NCBI GenBank assembly: GCA_964397995.1
Contig: CAYNLG010000007.1
Coordinates: forward strand, 14,220 to 78,219
Reading direction: 5' to 3'
DNA length: 64,000 nucleotides
Source of the DNA: CAYNLG01 sp964397995
GTDB taxonomy: Bacteria > Planctomycetota > Phycisphaerae > FEN-1346
Every line of letters starts with the position of its first letter. The stretch's first letter is position 1. The translations under genes and the position numbers were made by a program. Below the pieces are notes generated by a model that had not been told where the DNA came from, made no database searches, and saw only the letters and a program-made list of their open reading frames with translations. Shown one piece after another: positions 8,557 through 17,866 of this stretch.

Positions 8557-10011
8557 GTGGACCACGAGACGCGGAAGCAACGGGGGGCGTACTACACCCC
8601 GGACAAGGTCGTCCGGTCGCTTGTCCGGTGGGCGGTGCGCCGGCCCTCGGACCGGACGCTCGATCCCTCCTGTGGCGACGGCCGCTTCTTGGCCTGTCAC
8701 GCGAACAGCGTGGGTGTGGAGCAGGCACCCGAAGCGGCCACGTTGGCCCGGGGCCGCGCGCCGGGCCACACCGTCTGGAAAAGCGACCTGTTCCGGTGGG
8801 CCACCGAGACGGACGAACGGTTCGATTGCGCGGCCGAGAACCCCCCGTTCATCCGATACCAGCGGTTCAGCGGAGACGTAAGGCGGCGCGCGTTGGCGCT
8901 GTGCGCCCGGCATGGGGCGCGTTTCTCGTCGCTTACGTCCTCGTGGGCGCCGTTCCTGGTGGCCACCGCGACACTCCTGAGGCCGGGGGGCCGTATGGCC
9001 TTCGTCGTCCCCGCCGAACTGGGCCACGCGACCTACGCGAAGCCGGTCTTGCGGTTCATGGCGGACCACTTTGACCACGTCCAGATTGTGGCGGTCGAGG
9101 AGAAGCTGTTCCCGGACCTGTCGGAGGACTACTGGCTTCTCTACGGCGCGGGGTACGGGGGCCAGACGGACGCCTTCTGGCTGGCGACGCAGAAACACTT
9201 CCGTTTCACTCCGTCGCCCCCCCGCAAGGGCACGTACGTCAGCCGCGAGGCGTGGGAGCGTTGGGGGGAGCGGTTGCGCCCGTTCCTGCTGCCCGAGGCG
9301 GTCCGGGGCGTGTACCGGGCGGCGGCGGAGGCCGACGGAAGCCGGACGCTGGGCAACGTGGCCACGGTGCGCATCGGGTACGTCACGGGGGCCAACGAGT
9401 TCTTCCACCTGAGGCCGTCAGAGGCCGGGCACTGGCGCATCCCCAAGCGGTTCCTTCGACCGGCGGCGCGCAACGCACGGTCCCTGCCGGCCAAGGCCAT
9501 CACGAAAGCCACCGTGGGCGCCTGGAGACAGCAGGATGACCGGTTCCTGCTGCTTCACTTGACACGTCAGGACCAGGTGCCCGAACCCGTGCGGCGCTAT
9601 CTGGCGTCCCCTGAAGCGGAGGCCGCGCGCCAAGCCTACAAGGGCCGTACCCGCTCGCCCTGGTACGCGGTGCCGGACGTGACCGTGCCCGACGCGTTCC
9701 TGTCGTATATGAGCGGCGCGGGGCCGACGCTGGTGGCCAACCGGGCGGGATGCGTGGCCACGAACTCCGTGCATGTCATCACCCTGACCGACGGGATGAG
9801 TGTCAAAGACCTGCAGACACAGTGGCAGTCTCCCCTGACGCGATTCCGTTGCGAAGTCGAGGGGCACCCCTTGGGGGGCGGTATGCTCAAGATCGAGCCG
9901 CGCGAGGCGGCCCGGGTCGTCGTCACGCCGCCCTGGAAGACCTCGCCCGAGGAAGCGCACCTGCTCCGGGAAGGCATTGCCATCATGCGTGCATGGAGAC
10001 ACTATGGCTAA
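8557..10011 (+). CDS. N6-adenine DNA methyltransferase of a type II restriction-modification system
   Basis: Transfers a methyl group from S-adenosylmethionine to adenine in a specific DNA site. Starting at the GTG, the 484-residue protein begins MDHETRKQRGAYYTP, the usual opening of Eco57I-type methylases. Motif I is LDPSCGDGRFL (about 35-45), and the catalytic motif IV is NPPF (95-98, followed by IRYQ). The order motif I then NPPF is that of gamma-class adenine methylases. The C-terminal half (about 250-484) would be the target-recognition part. Only methylase features are seen in this chain; the nuclease is encoded by the next gene, whose start overlaps this stop by eight bases. The recognition site cannot be inferred. 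Confidence 0.88.
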   Translation: MDHETRKQRGAYYTPDKVVRSLVRWAVRRPSDRTLDPSCGDGRFLACHANSVGVEQAPEAATLARGRAPGHTVWKSDLFRWATETDERFDCAAENPPFIRYQRFSGDVRRRALALCARHGARFSSLTSSWAPFLVATATLLRPGGRMAFVVPAELGHATYAKPVLRFMADHFDHVQIVAVEEKLFPDLSEDYWLLYGAGYGGQTDAFWLATQKHFRFTPSPPRKGTYVSREAWERWGERLRPFLLPEAVRGVYRAAAEADGSRTLGNVATVRIGYVTGANEFFHLRPSEAGHWRIPKRFLRPAARNARSLPAKAITKATVGAWRQQDDRFLLLHLTRQDQVPEPVRRYLASPEAEAARQAYKGRTRSPWYAVPDVTVPDAFLSYMSGAGPTLVANRAGCVATNSVHVITLTDGMSVKDLQTQWQSPLTRFRCEVEGHPLGGGMLKIEPREAARVVVTPPWKTSPEEAHLLREGIAIMRAWRHYG

Positions 10012-10738
10012 AGCCGCAGTGTGCCGGTGGGTGAGCTTGCGAGACACCCTGGCGGCATTCGTCACCTGCAAGGCGGTCCATCAGGGCCAGAAGCACATCA
10101 AGCCGCTGCACTGGTATGTGGCCTGCCGCCTGGTTCTGGAGGGCGGCTTCTTCCCGGAGGAGATCACGCCCAGGCCGCCGTTCACGGTGGAGCGGCACGA
10201 CGGGAGCCTGGGTCTCGAGTTCGACCCGGACGCCGGGCGCGCCGGCGAGCGTACGGTGTTCGGCGGCCTGAAGACCAAGGACGTAGACGTGGTCGTCACC
10301 AAGGAAGGCATCGGGCCGGTGGTGGCCATCTCCTGCAAAGGAGCCCTCCGAGCCTTCCGCAACCTGACGAACCGGATGGAAGAGGCCATCGGCGACTGTA
10401 CGAACCTCCACATTGCGTATCCGGCCCTGGTGTACGGGTTCCTGATGGTCATCCGGGCCAATCGCGAGGGTCCGGGGGTCCATCACAATGACGTGGCCGT
10501 CTGCCAGGACGGTTCGCCGTCGGACGCGATCCGGCGCTATCATGACGTGATGGCTCGCCTGACACACCGCCGCGACCTGCGCAACGAGACGAGCAAGTAT
10601 GAGGCCGTGGCTCTGGCGCGATACGCCGACGAGGCCCTCCGGGCCCTCCTGGCCGGACCCTGGGCCGAGCGGCGCCTGGACGAGTTCCGCGCGGCGACGC
10701 GCGGCCTCTACCAGCCGGTGCAGCGCATCGCCCGATAA
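10004..10738 (+). CDS. Probable type II restriction endonuclease partner
   Basis: A 244-residue protein whose ATG overlaps the end of the methylase gene, with GGAG seven bases upstream, so the two are translationally coupled. No family name comes to mind, but KTKDVDVVV (90-98) followed by GPVVAISCKG (about 104-113) fits the beta-hairpin core of a PD-(D/E)XK nuclease: Asp93/Asp95, then Ser-Cys-Lys with Lys112. The usual Glu/Asp before the lysine is replaced by Ser110. Its size, its position after a modification methylase and this core make a cognate restriction enzyme the best reading. The alternative is a non-nuclease accessory protein. Confidence 0.65.
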   Translation: MAKAAVCRWVSLRDTLAAFVTCKAVHQGQKHIKPLHWYVACRLVLEGGFFPEEITPRPPFTVERHDGSLGLEFDPDAGRAGERTVFGGLKTKDVDVVVTKEGIGPVVAISCKGALRAFRNLTNRMEEAIGDCTNLHIAYPALVYGFLMVIRANREGPGVHHNDVAVCQDGSPSDAIRRYHDVMARLTHRRDLRNETSKYEAVALARYADEALRALLAGPWAERRLDEFRAATRGLYQPVQRIAR

Positions 10739-10756
10739 CACGGAAGGAGAGACGCG

Positions 10757-11950
10757 ATGAAACGACGCGACTGGCTGGCCTTTTCGGCGGCCGCGGCCGC
10801 CGGGGCGGCCCTCGGCCCGGCGCGGGCCGCGATCGCCCAGAGCGGCAAACCGCCGATGCAGGCGGCCGAGGGCGAACTCCGGATCACCGACATCGAGGTC
10901 TACAATGCCGGCCGCCTCTTCCTCCGCGTCCGCACCGACGCGGGCCTGGAGGGCTGGGGCGAGGTCGGCGTCGCCCCGGCCGCCATCGCCGAGGCCATCC
11001 TCCATACCTACAAGCCCCTGCTCGTCGGCATGAACCCGACGCGCGTCGAGGCCATCTGGCAACTCCTCTACCGGGCCCACCGGAACGTGCGCGGCGGGGT
11101 GCTGCACGCGGCGGCCATCGCCGGCCTCGACATCGCCCTCTGGGACCTCCTCGGCAAGGCCGCCGGCATGCCCCTCTACCGTCTGCTGGGCGGGCCGTGC
11201 CGGGCGCGGCTGCGGCATTACCCGTCGCCGAAGGCCTTCAAGGTGACCGACCACCGGCTCCACCCGATGGTCGACACGCCCGCCCCTATCGACGCCATCG
11301 TCTCGGCCCTCGAGAAGAAGCGGGCCGACCTCGGGCCCGGCGGGTACCTGATGTACGACGGGCACGGCAAGTTCACCGCCCAGGTCGCCATCCAGGTCTG
11401 CCGCCGCATCGAGCACCTGGGCCTCCTCTACTTCGAGGAGGTGGTCCCGCCCGAGCAGAACGCGGACCTCGTGCGCGTCAAGCGGGCGACGACGGTGCCG
11501 CTGGCGGCCGGCGAGCGGATGGCGACCGTTTGGCCCTTCCGCCCGGTGCTGGAGGCCCAGGCGGTGGACGTGCTCAATCCGGACATCGTCGAGGTGGGCG
11601 GCGTCAGCCAGATGCGGAAGCTGGCGGCCCTGGCCGAGGTCTACGACGTGCCCCTCGCCCCGCACAGCACGCACTCGGCGCTGGGCCTCGCGGCCAGCCT
11701 GCACGTGTGCGCGGCCATCAACAACTTCCTGATCCACGAGGCGTACGAGCACATCGCCCTCGGGGCCCCGTTCCTCTCGGGCCTGGCGTGGTCGAAGGGC
11801 GACGCCCTCGACCTCCCCGGCGGACCCGGCCTCGGCATCACCGTCGACCTGGACGGGCTGAAGGAGGCGGCGGCGCGCCGCGCCGAGAAGGGCGACCGCG
11901 GCATCGGCAAGGGCTACTTCCTGGACGACGGGTCCGTGGCCGACCGCTGA
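10757..11950 (+). CDS. Enolase-superfamily (mandelate racemase/galactonate dehydratase type) protein, exported
   Basis: Predicted acid-sugar dehydratase or racemase. The 397-residue protein starts after GGAAGGAGAG, 18 bases behind the nuclease gene, and opens with a Tat-like signal (MKRRDWLAFSAAAAAGAAL), unusual for a normally cytoplasmic family. Superfamily features: N-terminal capping domain (about 40-160), then a TIM barrel with metal ligands in YDGHG (about Asp201), YFEE (about Glu226) and AAGER (about Glu252), and a catalytic histidine candidate in APHSTHSALG (about 300). The spacing fits the mandelate racemase subgroup. The substrate is unknown; the surroundings suggest a sugar acid made from released glycans. 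Its 3' end overlaps the convergent glycosidase gene by 37 bases. Confidence 0.85.
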   Translation: MKRRDWLAFSAAAAAGAALGPARAAIAQSGKPPMQAAEGELRITDIEVYNAGRLFLRVRTDAGLEGWGEVGVAPAAIAEAILHTYKPLLVGMNPTRVEAIWQLLYRAHRNVRGGVLHAAAIAGLDIALWDLLGKAAGMPLYRLLGGPCRARLRHYPSPKAFKVTDHRLHPMVDTPAPIDAIVSALEKKRADLGPGGYLMYDGHGKFTAQVAIQVCRRIEHLGLLYFEEVVPPEQNADLVRVKRATTVPLAAGERMATVWPFRPVLEAQAVDVLNPDIVEVGGVSQMRKLAALAEVYDVPLAPHSTHSALGLAASLHVCAAINNFLIHEAYEHIALGAPFLSGLAWSKGDALDLPGGPGLGITVDLDGLKEAAARRAEKGDRGIGKGYFLDDGSVADR

Positions 11951-14565
11951 ATGGCCGCGGCGGCGGCTTCGCGGAGGCGGCGGGCGGCCTCGGGCGAGGC
12001 CGGGGCGTCGCCCAGGCACCGGTCGATGAACGCCCCGAGCTGCCCGCGCGTCCAGCCGCACCGCTCGCGCGCGAGTTCCAGGTACTCGATGTCCTGCTGG
12101 GCGCGGCGGAAGACCTTCAGGCGCAGGCTGTGGTGGAGGCGGGCGGGCCCGCCCTCGCGCGGCTCGAAGATGAAGAGGCCGAGCGTATCGGCCGTCGCCA
12201 GGGCCGAGCCGTCCTTGTCGATCGTCTGCCACGGCACCACGCCCGACGCCCCGCCGCGGTACCCCCCGAGGACCCACGCCCACGTCAGCCGGTTCGTGTG
12301 CTCGACCTTGCTCGTGGAGCCGTAAATCCAGGCGTCCAGACCGTCGAACTCCATCCGGTCGGCGACGACGCGCGGGTACCGCTCGAAGGCGCTCGTCGAG
12401 ACGACCCAGAGGTCGGCCTTGCCCCAGAGCTGGCCCCGGTCGAACTGCGGACGCGAGATGTCGATGCGGTAGCGCACGGTGACCGGCGAGCCGGGCGGGC
12501 GGGCGCGGCGGACGAGGTCGCCGTAGTACGCCAGGGCCCGGTAGTCGAAGTAGCCCGCGGGCTCGTCCAGCGTCCACGGGCCCTTGGTCGGGTCGTCCGG
12601 GCTCCCCTTGTTGTTGAGGTAGACCTGGAAGCCGGCGTCGGTCCAACCCGCGCGGCGGGCGAGGCCGAAGAAGTCGGCAAGCAGCGCGACCCACGTCCGG
12701 GCGTACTCGGGATGGTCGGCGAAGGCTTGGTACGCGTCCAGGCGCCCGTTCCAGTACGGCCGCATCGGCAGCGGCCAGCTCTCGTGGAACGTCAGGTAGA
12801 ACCCGGGGGCGGCGACGGGCCCGCGATGGCCGCCCGCGTGCAGCGCCCCGGAGAGGTGCGGACCGAAGGCGGCGGCGAAGTCGGCCCAGTACGTGGTCGT
12901 CGCGCCCGGCTCGACGCCGTTGTAGCGGCGCTCGTCCATGCGCCGGCCGTCGGCCATCCGCATGTCCATGGTCGAGCGGCGGGCGTCCGCCGCGGCCGTC
13001 CGGTGCGAGTAGTGCAGCAGGTTCACGTGGACGCGGTGGTCGTACGCGACCCGCTGCAGCGCCTCGTACTCGCTCACCCGGTCCGGCAGGCCGTAGCCGT
13101 TCATCTCGCACAGGAAGCGCGCGCGGCGCGGCAGGGCGAACGGGCGGACCGCGATCTCGACGGGCAGGCGGCGGCCGTCGGAGAGCACCAGGGCGCCTTC
13201 GAGGCGCTCCCGGCGCTCGTCGAAGGCGACGTACACGTCCACAGCGAGCGGCGTCCAGGCGTTCTCGCGCAGGGCGACGCCCCCCGCCGGCATCGGCACG
13301 AGCGGGTCGGGCAGGCGCCGGCCGTCGGCGCCGTCGACGTAGAGGGCACGGCGGACGTCGACCCGCAGGCCGCCCACCTCGCACGCCGCCGTCACCCGCC
13401 CCGTGCCCTTGACCAGGGCCAGGAAGCCGACCACCTCGCCGCGCGCGGCTGCCAGGCGCACGGTGCGGCCGTCGAAGACGGCGTTCCGCGCGAGGTACCC
13501 GCGGGGCAGGTCGCCGACGGCGCGGCCGGCCTCGTCGAGCTTGTCGAGGAGCGGCACGGCCACGAGGCCCGGGGCGTCGCCCTTCGCGGGGGGCGGCAGG
13601 TCCGGCGCGGCCGGCTCCGGCACCGGGCCGGGGTCGGGCACGCGGCCGGAGACCGTGACGGCACGGCTGCGCTCGCCGCCGCGGCTCACGGTGCGAACGC
13701 TGACCCGCACGCGCGCCCCGGGAGCGAGGCCGAGGTCGCGGACGGGTATCATCTGGGCCTCGCCCGGCCGGACGGGCGGGACGTTCCACCGCGGGAGCGG
13801 GCGGCCGCTGACCTCCACCTCGTAGACGAACCCGCGCGCCGGCCCCACGAGGTGCAGCCGCAGGCTCTCCGGGTCGCCCGCGTCGGTCAGGCGCAGGCCG
13901 GTCGGCGGGAGCGGCGCGGGCGCCGGCGGCCCGAGGGTGACGAGAAGGTGCGGCTCGCGGCCGCGCGCCTCGCGGCTGTGGACGGTCGGGTTCCGCGAAT
14001 AGTCGACGGTCCACTCGTGAACCGAGAGGCCGTGGGCGGCGCCGACGGCGCACGCGTGGACGAGGTCCGGCGCGACGGCCCAGCGGTAGACTCCCTCGGC
14101 GGCGCGGCTCTCGGCCTGGCACGTCAGGGTCCAGCCGTTGCTGCCGGTCATGGCCGGGAAGAGGGCGGCCGGTCGGCCCCAGCCGGGCTCGGGGCCGGCG
14201 CCGCTCGTCAGGGCGCAGCTCTTGAGTTCGTCCCACGGGCACGCGATGGTCGCGAGCGTGACGCCGTCGATCGCGTGGGCGGCCCGGTGGTAGACGAGTT
14301 CGGCCCGCGTGACGGTGCGGCCGGCAAGGAGGCGCGTGTCGAAAGCGACCGCCAGCAGGTGCTGGTTGCCCTTGATGCGGAGGCGCGGGGCGGCGCCGGC
14401 GTTCAGGTGCGTCTCGCCGCGGTAGAGGACGATGGAGTTGTCGGCCGTGACGGGGAGCATCAGGACCGTGCCGCCCTCCCCCGCACGGGCCGGCGCCACG
14501 CCCGCCGCGAGCGCGAGTGCCGCCAGCGCAAGGCCCGCGCGGCCCGGCCAGGTGACGCGTCGCAT
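11914..14565 (-). CDS. Secreted DUF4091 / GH123-like glycosidase
   Basis: An 883-residue exported protein. The ATG has GGAAAGG upstream and leads a signal peptide ending near GVAPARAGEGG. Residues about 30-200 form a DNRLRE-like beta domain (for example LNAGAAPRLRIKGNQHLLAVAFD), residues about 220-460 form fibronectin-like and linker modules, and residues about 470-850 form a TIM-barrel-like region. Its tail (SAFERYPRVVADRMEF, DAWIYG, NRLTWAWVLGGYRGGASGVVPWQ and the final IEYLELARERCGW) is typical of DUF4091 proteins related to GH123 N-acetylgalactosaminidases. The catalytic acids were not assigned with confidence. It is 16 bases downstream of the GH5-like gene and probably co-transcribed with it. 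Confidence 0.75.
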   Translation of the reverse strand: MRRVTWPGRAGLALAALALAAGVAPARAGEGGTVLMLPVTADNSIVLYRGETHLNAGAAPRLRIKGNQHLLAVAFDTRLLAGRTVTRAELVYHRAAHAIDGVTLATIACPWDELKSCALTSGAGPEPGWGRPAALFPAMTGSNGWTLTCQAESRAAEGVYRWAVAPDLVHACAVGAAHGLSVHEWTVDYSRNPTVHSREARGREPHLLVTLGPPAPAPLPPTGLRLTDAGDPESLRLHLVGPARGFVYEVEVSGRPLPRWNVPPVRPGEAQMIPVRDLGLAPGARVRVSVRTVSRGGERSRAVTVSGRVPDPGPVPEPAAPDLPPPAKGDAPGLVAVPLLDKLDEAGRAVGDLPRGYLARNAVFDGRTVRLAAARGEVVGFLALVKGTGRVTAACEVGGLRVDVRRALYVDGADGRRLPDPLVPMPAGGVALRENAWTPLAVDVYVAFDERRERLEGALVLSDGRRLPVEIAVRPFALPRRARFLCEMNGYGLPDRVSEYEALQRVAYDHRVHVNLLHYSHRTAAADARRSTMDMRMADGRRMDERRYNGVEPGATTTYWADFAAAFGPHLSGALHAGGHRGPVAAPGFYLTFHESWPLPMRPYWNGRLDAYQAFADHPEYARTWVALLADFFGLARRAGWTDAGFQVYLNNKGSPDDPTKGPWTLDEPAGYFDYRALAYYGDLVRRARPPGSPVTVRYRIDISRPQFDRGQLWGKADLWVVSTSAFERYPRVVADRMEFDGLDAWIYGSTSKVEHTNRLTWAWVLGGYRGGASGVVPWQTIDKDGSALATADTLGLFIFEPREGGPARLHHSLRLKVFRRAQQDIEYLELARERCGWTRGQLGAFIDRCLGDAPASPEAARRLREAAAAAIQRSATDPSSRK

Positions 14566-14581
14566 GGTTCCCCCTTTCCGG

Positions 14582-17251
14582 TCAGGGCCGCTCCAGGACG
14601 GTGTACAGGCCGTCGGCGGGCAGCGTGACGCTCGTCGCGCCGCCCTCGCGGGTGACGGCCACGCGCACGTCGCGCGGGTAGCCGTGGGCGTCGAGGGCCC
14701 GGGCGGTCCACGGGCCGCCGCCCTTCAGCGTGACGGTCGCGTCGAGGTTCCGGACGAGCATCGGCGGGCCGCCGAGGTCGGCAATCGTGCCGCCCTCGAC
14801 CCGCCACCCGTAGGGCTTCTCCTCGGTGACGGCCTGGACCAGGACGCGCGTCGCCGTCGCGAGCGGGGCGTCGTCGAGACTGGTCACGGTGACGCAGGCG
14901 AACTCGTTCGCGCAGGCGATAGTCACGTTGCCGAGCTGCTGCGGGCCGGCCTGGCCGAGGAAGCCGCCGACCGCCTGGGTGCGCGGGGTGTCGATGAGGC
15001 AGACGCCGGTGCCGTAGTCCCAGCGGACGGCGCCGGTGGGGGTCGCGAGGCGTTTCGCCTTGCGGTCGATGAGCGTCGCGAGCGGGCGGACGAGGAGGCG
15101 CGAGCGCCCCTGGTCGTAGCGTTCGACGACGCGGCCGAGGGCGAAGGCGAACGGGTCGATGCTGCCGGCGGCGGGGACGGCGCCCCCGGCGTCGGCCTGG
15201 CGGAGGGCGTCGAGGGCCGCCGGCGCGACGGCCGCCCCGCCCTTCAGGGCCCAGAAGTCCTCGACGGCGAGGGCCTGGCCGACGACCACGGGCCCTTCCT
15301 CCAGGTCGCCGCGTCGCAGCGCGAGCGCGAGGGCCGGGAACTGGCCGAGGATGGTCGGGGTGGCACAGGCGAACTTCCTGGCGGAGGTTTCCCAGCTGGG
15401 GCCGCCGACGGCAAAGAAGAAGAGCCCGTCGAGGCCCTGCGCGGCGGCGCATGCGGCCGCCAGGAGCGGGAACTCGGCCTTGAACCGGTTCGGGTTGGGC
15501 CAGCCGATCTCGGAGATGATCTGCGGGTGGTCGGCGGGCTGGATGCAGTGGGTCGGCAGGGCGCCGGGCTCGCGGACGCCGGCGCGGCTCTCGAAGGTGT
15601 CGCCGACGCTGACCGAGTAGCTCGACCGCGGGCCCTCGTGCTTGCCGCCGAAGTAGCCGTGGCGGTCGATGACGTCGCCGGCGGTGTAGGTCCACCGCTC
15701 GACCGGCCCGAGGACGCGGGCGTCGGCCGTCTTCCAGTTGCCGCACACCACGAGGCCGCCGTAGCCGAGGTCGCGCTTCAGATAGGCGGCGGTGGCGGCG
15801 TAGAAGGCGCGCTGGAGCTCGCCGAGGAAGCGAACCTGGTCGCCGACGCGGCGGCGCTTGCCGCCCTGCCCGTGGCCGTCGGCGGTCATGTGCCAAGCGT
15901 CGAAGAGGCCGAGGCGGCCGTCGCCGGGGGCGTCGCGCGGGTGCCCGGCGCCCTGCCAGGCGGCCAGGGCCTTCGCGGGCGAGCCGTAGCGGGCGGCGGC
16001 CCAGGCGCCGAAGCGGGCCTCCAGCTTGGCCATCTGCGGCGGGGGGACGTTCTTCGCGGTGAACGTCCAGAAGAAGAGGCTGTCCTCGTTGACGATCTCG
16101 ACCATCGCCACCGCCGGGTCCTGGGCGAGCGGCACGCCCGTGTGCGGGTTCGGCGTCGCCAGCAGCGCCTTGGCCCAGGCCCGGTGGGCGGCCTGGAACG
16201 CGGGGTCGAAGAAGAGCAGCGCGAAGGGCTTCTTATTGTCCATGCCTTCGTAGCCCGCGAGGCCGTGCTCGGGCCGCACCCGGAACCAGAGGGGGAAGTA
16301 GAAGGAGAGGTGCGCGTAGATGCCTTCGGCCTTCAGGACGGCCACCAGGCGCTGAAGGTCGGCCAGGTATCGCTCGTTAACGGCGGCGGGGTCGGCGGCG
16401 CCCTGGTCGAAGACGGCCCCATGGATGCGGACGGCGTTGACGCCCACCTTCGCGAGGCGCCGGGCGAGGTACCGCTGGGCGCCCTCGCCGAGACGGACGA
16501 CGTCCGGGCCGACGTTGACGGCCCAGAATCTGAGTGGCGTGCCGTCGGCGCGGACGACGCGGTCGCCCTCGGCCCGGACGAAGCCGCCCGCCCCGGCCTC
16601 CGCCTCGTTCCGCCCGCGCAGGTCGATCGGCGAGGCCGCGAACGGGTCGGGCGGCGGCTCCAGCGCCCACCACCCCGGCTCGGAGAGGCCGCTCGTCTGG
16701 CCCGGCTTCAGTTTGCCGCGCGGCACGAACGGCCCGGACGCCAGCGCGAAGCAGTCGAAGCAGGCGGTGCGTTTCTCGCCGGGGCCGGCCAGCAGCCGGA
16801 GCTCGAAAACGTGGACGCCCCGAGCGAGCTTCACCTCGCCCAGGGTGACCCAGTTGACGCAGAGGTGCTCGCGGATCGGGACGCTGTCGACAAGGCCGAC
16901 GTCGCGGCCGCACACGCGCCAGTCGCCGCCGTCGAACCGCCAGCGGAACGGGCCGTGTTTCCAGAACTTGCGGCACCAGAGGGTGTAGGTGCCGGCCTCG
17001 GGGACGGCGACGCGGTAGCGCGCGAAGGCCTCGGGGCCTTTGCGCTCGCCGTCGTGGGTGAGCCAGTCGCCGCCCGAGAGGACGTCGCGCTTCTCGGGGA
17101 AGGTCGAGGCCGAGAACCAGGTCCGCGCCGGGAAGTTCGTCTCGGCGGGGGCTTCGCCTTCCCACCAGACGACGGCGGCGCGGGCGGCGCCGGCCGCGAG
17201 CGAAACCAGGGCCAGGGCGAGCAGCGGTGCGCGGCAAAGGGTGCGGGGCAC
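14582..17251 (-). CDS. Secreted GH5-like glycoside hydrolase
   Basis: An 889-residue exported protein with a GTG start, AAAGGAG ten bases upstream and a signal peptide ending near GAARAAVVWWEGE. Residues about 20-190 are a carbohydrate-binding-like beta-sandwich (VVWWEGEAPAETNFPA opening, then a LARGVHVFELRLL strand). Residues about 230-640 are a TIM barrel: the KVGVNAVRIHG motif, the likely acid/base Glu in VEIVNEDSLFFW (about 385) and the likely nucleophile Glu in IISEIGWPNP (about 580), the clan GH-A spacing. A C-terminal beta domain follows. It is probably a beta-glycanase; the substrate is unknown. The reading frame remains open upstream across the neighbouring gene, but the ribosome site and signal peptide fix the start. 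Confidence 0.78.
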   Translation of the reverse strand: MPRTLCRAPLLALALVSLAAGAARAAVVWWEGEAPAETNFPARTWFSASTFPEKRDVLSGGDWLTHDGERKGPEAFARYRVAVPEAGTYTLWCRKFWKHGPFRWRFDGGDWRVCGRDVGLVDSVPIREHLCVNWVTLGEVKLARGVHVFELRLLAGPGEKRTACFDCFALASGPFVPRGKLKPGQTSGLSEPGWWALEPPPDPFAASPIDLRGRNEAEAGAGGFVRAEGDRVVRADGTPLRFWAVNVGPDVVRLGEGAQRYLARRLAKVGVNAVRIHGAVFDQGAADPAAVNERYLADLQRLVAVLKAEGIYAHLSFYFPLWFRVRPEHGLAGYEGMDNKKPFALLFFDPAFQAAHRAWAKALLATPNPHTGVPLAQDPAVAMVEIVNEDSLFFWTFTAKNVPPPQMAKLEARFGAWAAARYGSPAKALAAWQGAGHPRDAPGDGRLGLFDAWHMTADGHGQGGKRRRVGDQVRFLGELQRAFYAATAAYLKRDLGYGGLVVCGNWKTADARVLGPVERWTYTAGDVIDRHGYFGGKHEGPRSSYSVSVGDTFESRAGVREPGALPTHCIQPADHPQIISEIGWPNPNRFKAEFPLLAAACAAAQGLDGLFFFAVGGPSWETSARKFACATPTILGQFPALALALRRGDLEEGPVVVGQALAVEDFWALKGGAAVAPAALDALRQADAGGAVPAAGSIDPFAFALGRVVERYDQGRSRLLVRPLATLIDRKAKRLATPTGAVRWDYGTGVCLIDTPRTQAVGGFLGQAGPQQLGNVTIACANEFACVTVTSLDDAPLATATRVLVQAVTEEKPYGWRVEGGTIADLGGPPMLVRNLDATVTLKGGGPWTARALDAHGYPRDVRVAVTREGGATSVTLPADGLYTVLERP

Positions 17252-17306
17252 GGGGGGCGGCTCCTTTCGGCGCGGGCCGCGCGGCGCGCGCGGCCTCGGT
17301 CCGCGC

Positions 17307-17762
17307 CTACCCGGCCTTGCGGTGGCGCGCGTCCTTCTTGCCGCGCCGCTCGGCCTTGGCGCGGCGGCGCTTCTCCTGCTTGAGGCGGCGCGCGGCGTGT
17401 TTCTTCTCCCGCTTGACCTCCCACCACGCGTCGAAGTCGGCGGGGGTGCGGAAGATGGTGGCGTCGACCTCGCCGTCGGAGGCCTCGCAGGTCTCGGTGT
17501 CGTAGTCGCGGCAGACGTCGAAGCGGCCGTCGTAGTTGGCGCAGCGGCCGTCGTCGGCCAGGTGCACGCATTCGTTGAAGACCTGAAGGTTCCAGGTCTT
17601 ATCATCGTGGTCGATGTAGACCTCGATGGCCCGGTGGGCCAGCAGCCAGCGGATCTCGTCGCGGTCGGCCTTGGAGGTGGGCTTCGAGATCTCGACAACG
17701 ACGTAGCGGCAGCACCTGGCGCCGCACGCCTCGCAGTCGCCGTGTCCGGGGTTGGCGGCCAT
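17307..17762 (-). CDS. YkgJ-family cysteine-cluster protein
   Basis: A 151-residue cytoplasmic protein of the YkgJ / UPF0153 zinc-or-iron-chelating family, whose exact role is unknown. The cysteines are CEACGARCC near the N-terminus, then CVHLADDGRCANY and VCRDYDTETC, in the family order. The C-terminal 45 residues are a very basic Lys/Arg tail (KREKKHAARRLKQEKRRRAK) that could bind nucleic acid. The ATG has GGAG upstream, and a strong promoter lies 55 bases before it. The GH5-like gene follows 55 bases downstream and may be read through from this promoter. Confidence 0.85.
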   Translation of the reverse strand: MAANPGHGDCEACGARCCRYVVVEISKPTSKADRDEIRWLLAHRAIEVYIDHDDKTWNLQVFNECVHLADDGRCANYDGRFDVCRDYDTETCEASDGEVDATIFRTPADFDAWWEVKREKKHAARRLKQEKRRRAKAERRGKKDARHRKAG

Positions 17763-17816
17763 GCGGAGTCTCCGGCCGCGCGGCCGGGGGCGCCCCGGCC
17801 CGCCACGGCGCGGGGC

Positions 17817-17845
17817 ATTAGAGCAGGCCCGCGCGGGGGGGTCAA
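17817..17845 (-). promoter_or_regulatory. Promoter of the YkgJ-family gene
   Basis: On the minus strand: TTGACC, 17 bases, TCTAAT. This is one of the best matches in the window to the -35/-10 consensus; the start point would be near 17810. Confidence 0.65.
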
Positions 17846-17866
17846 GCGCAGGCCTCGCCCCGCCGC

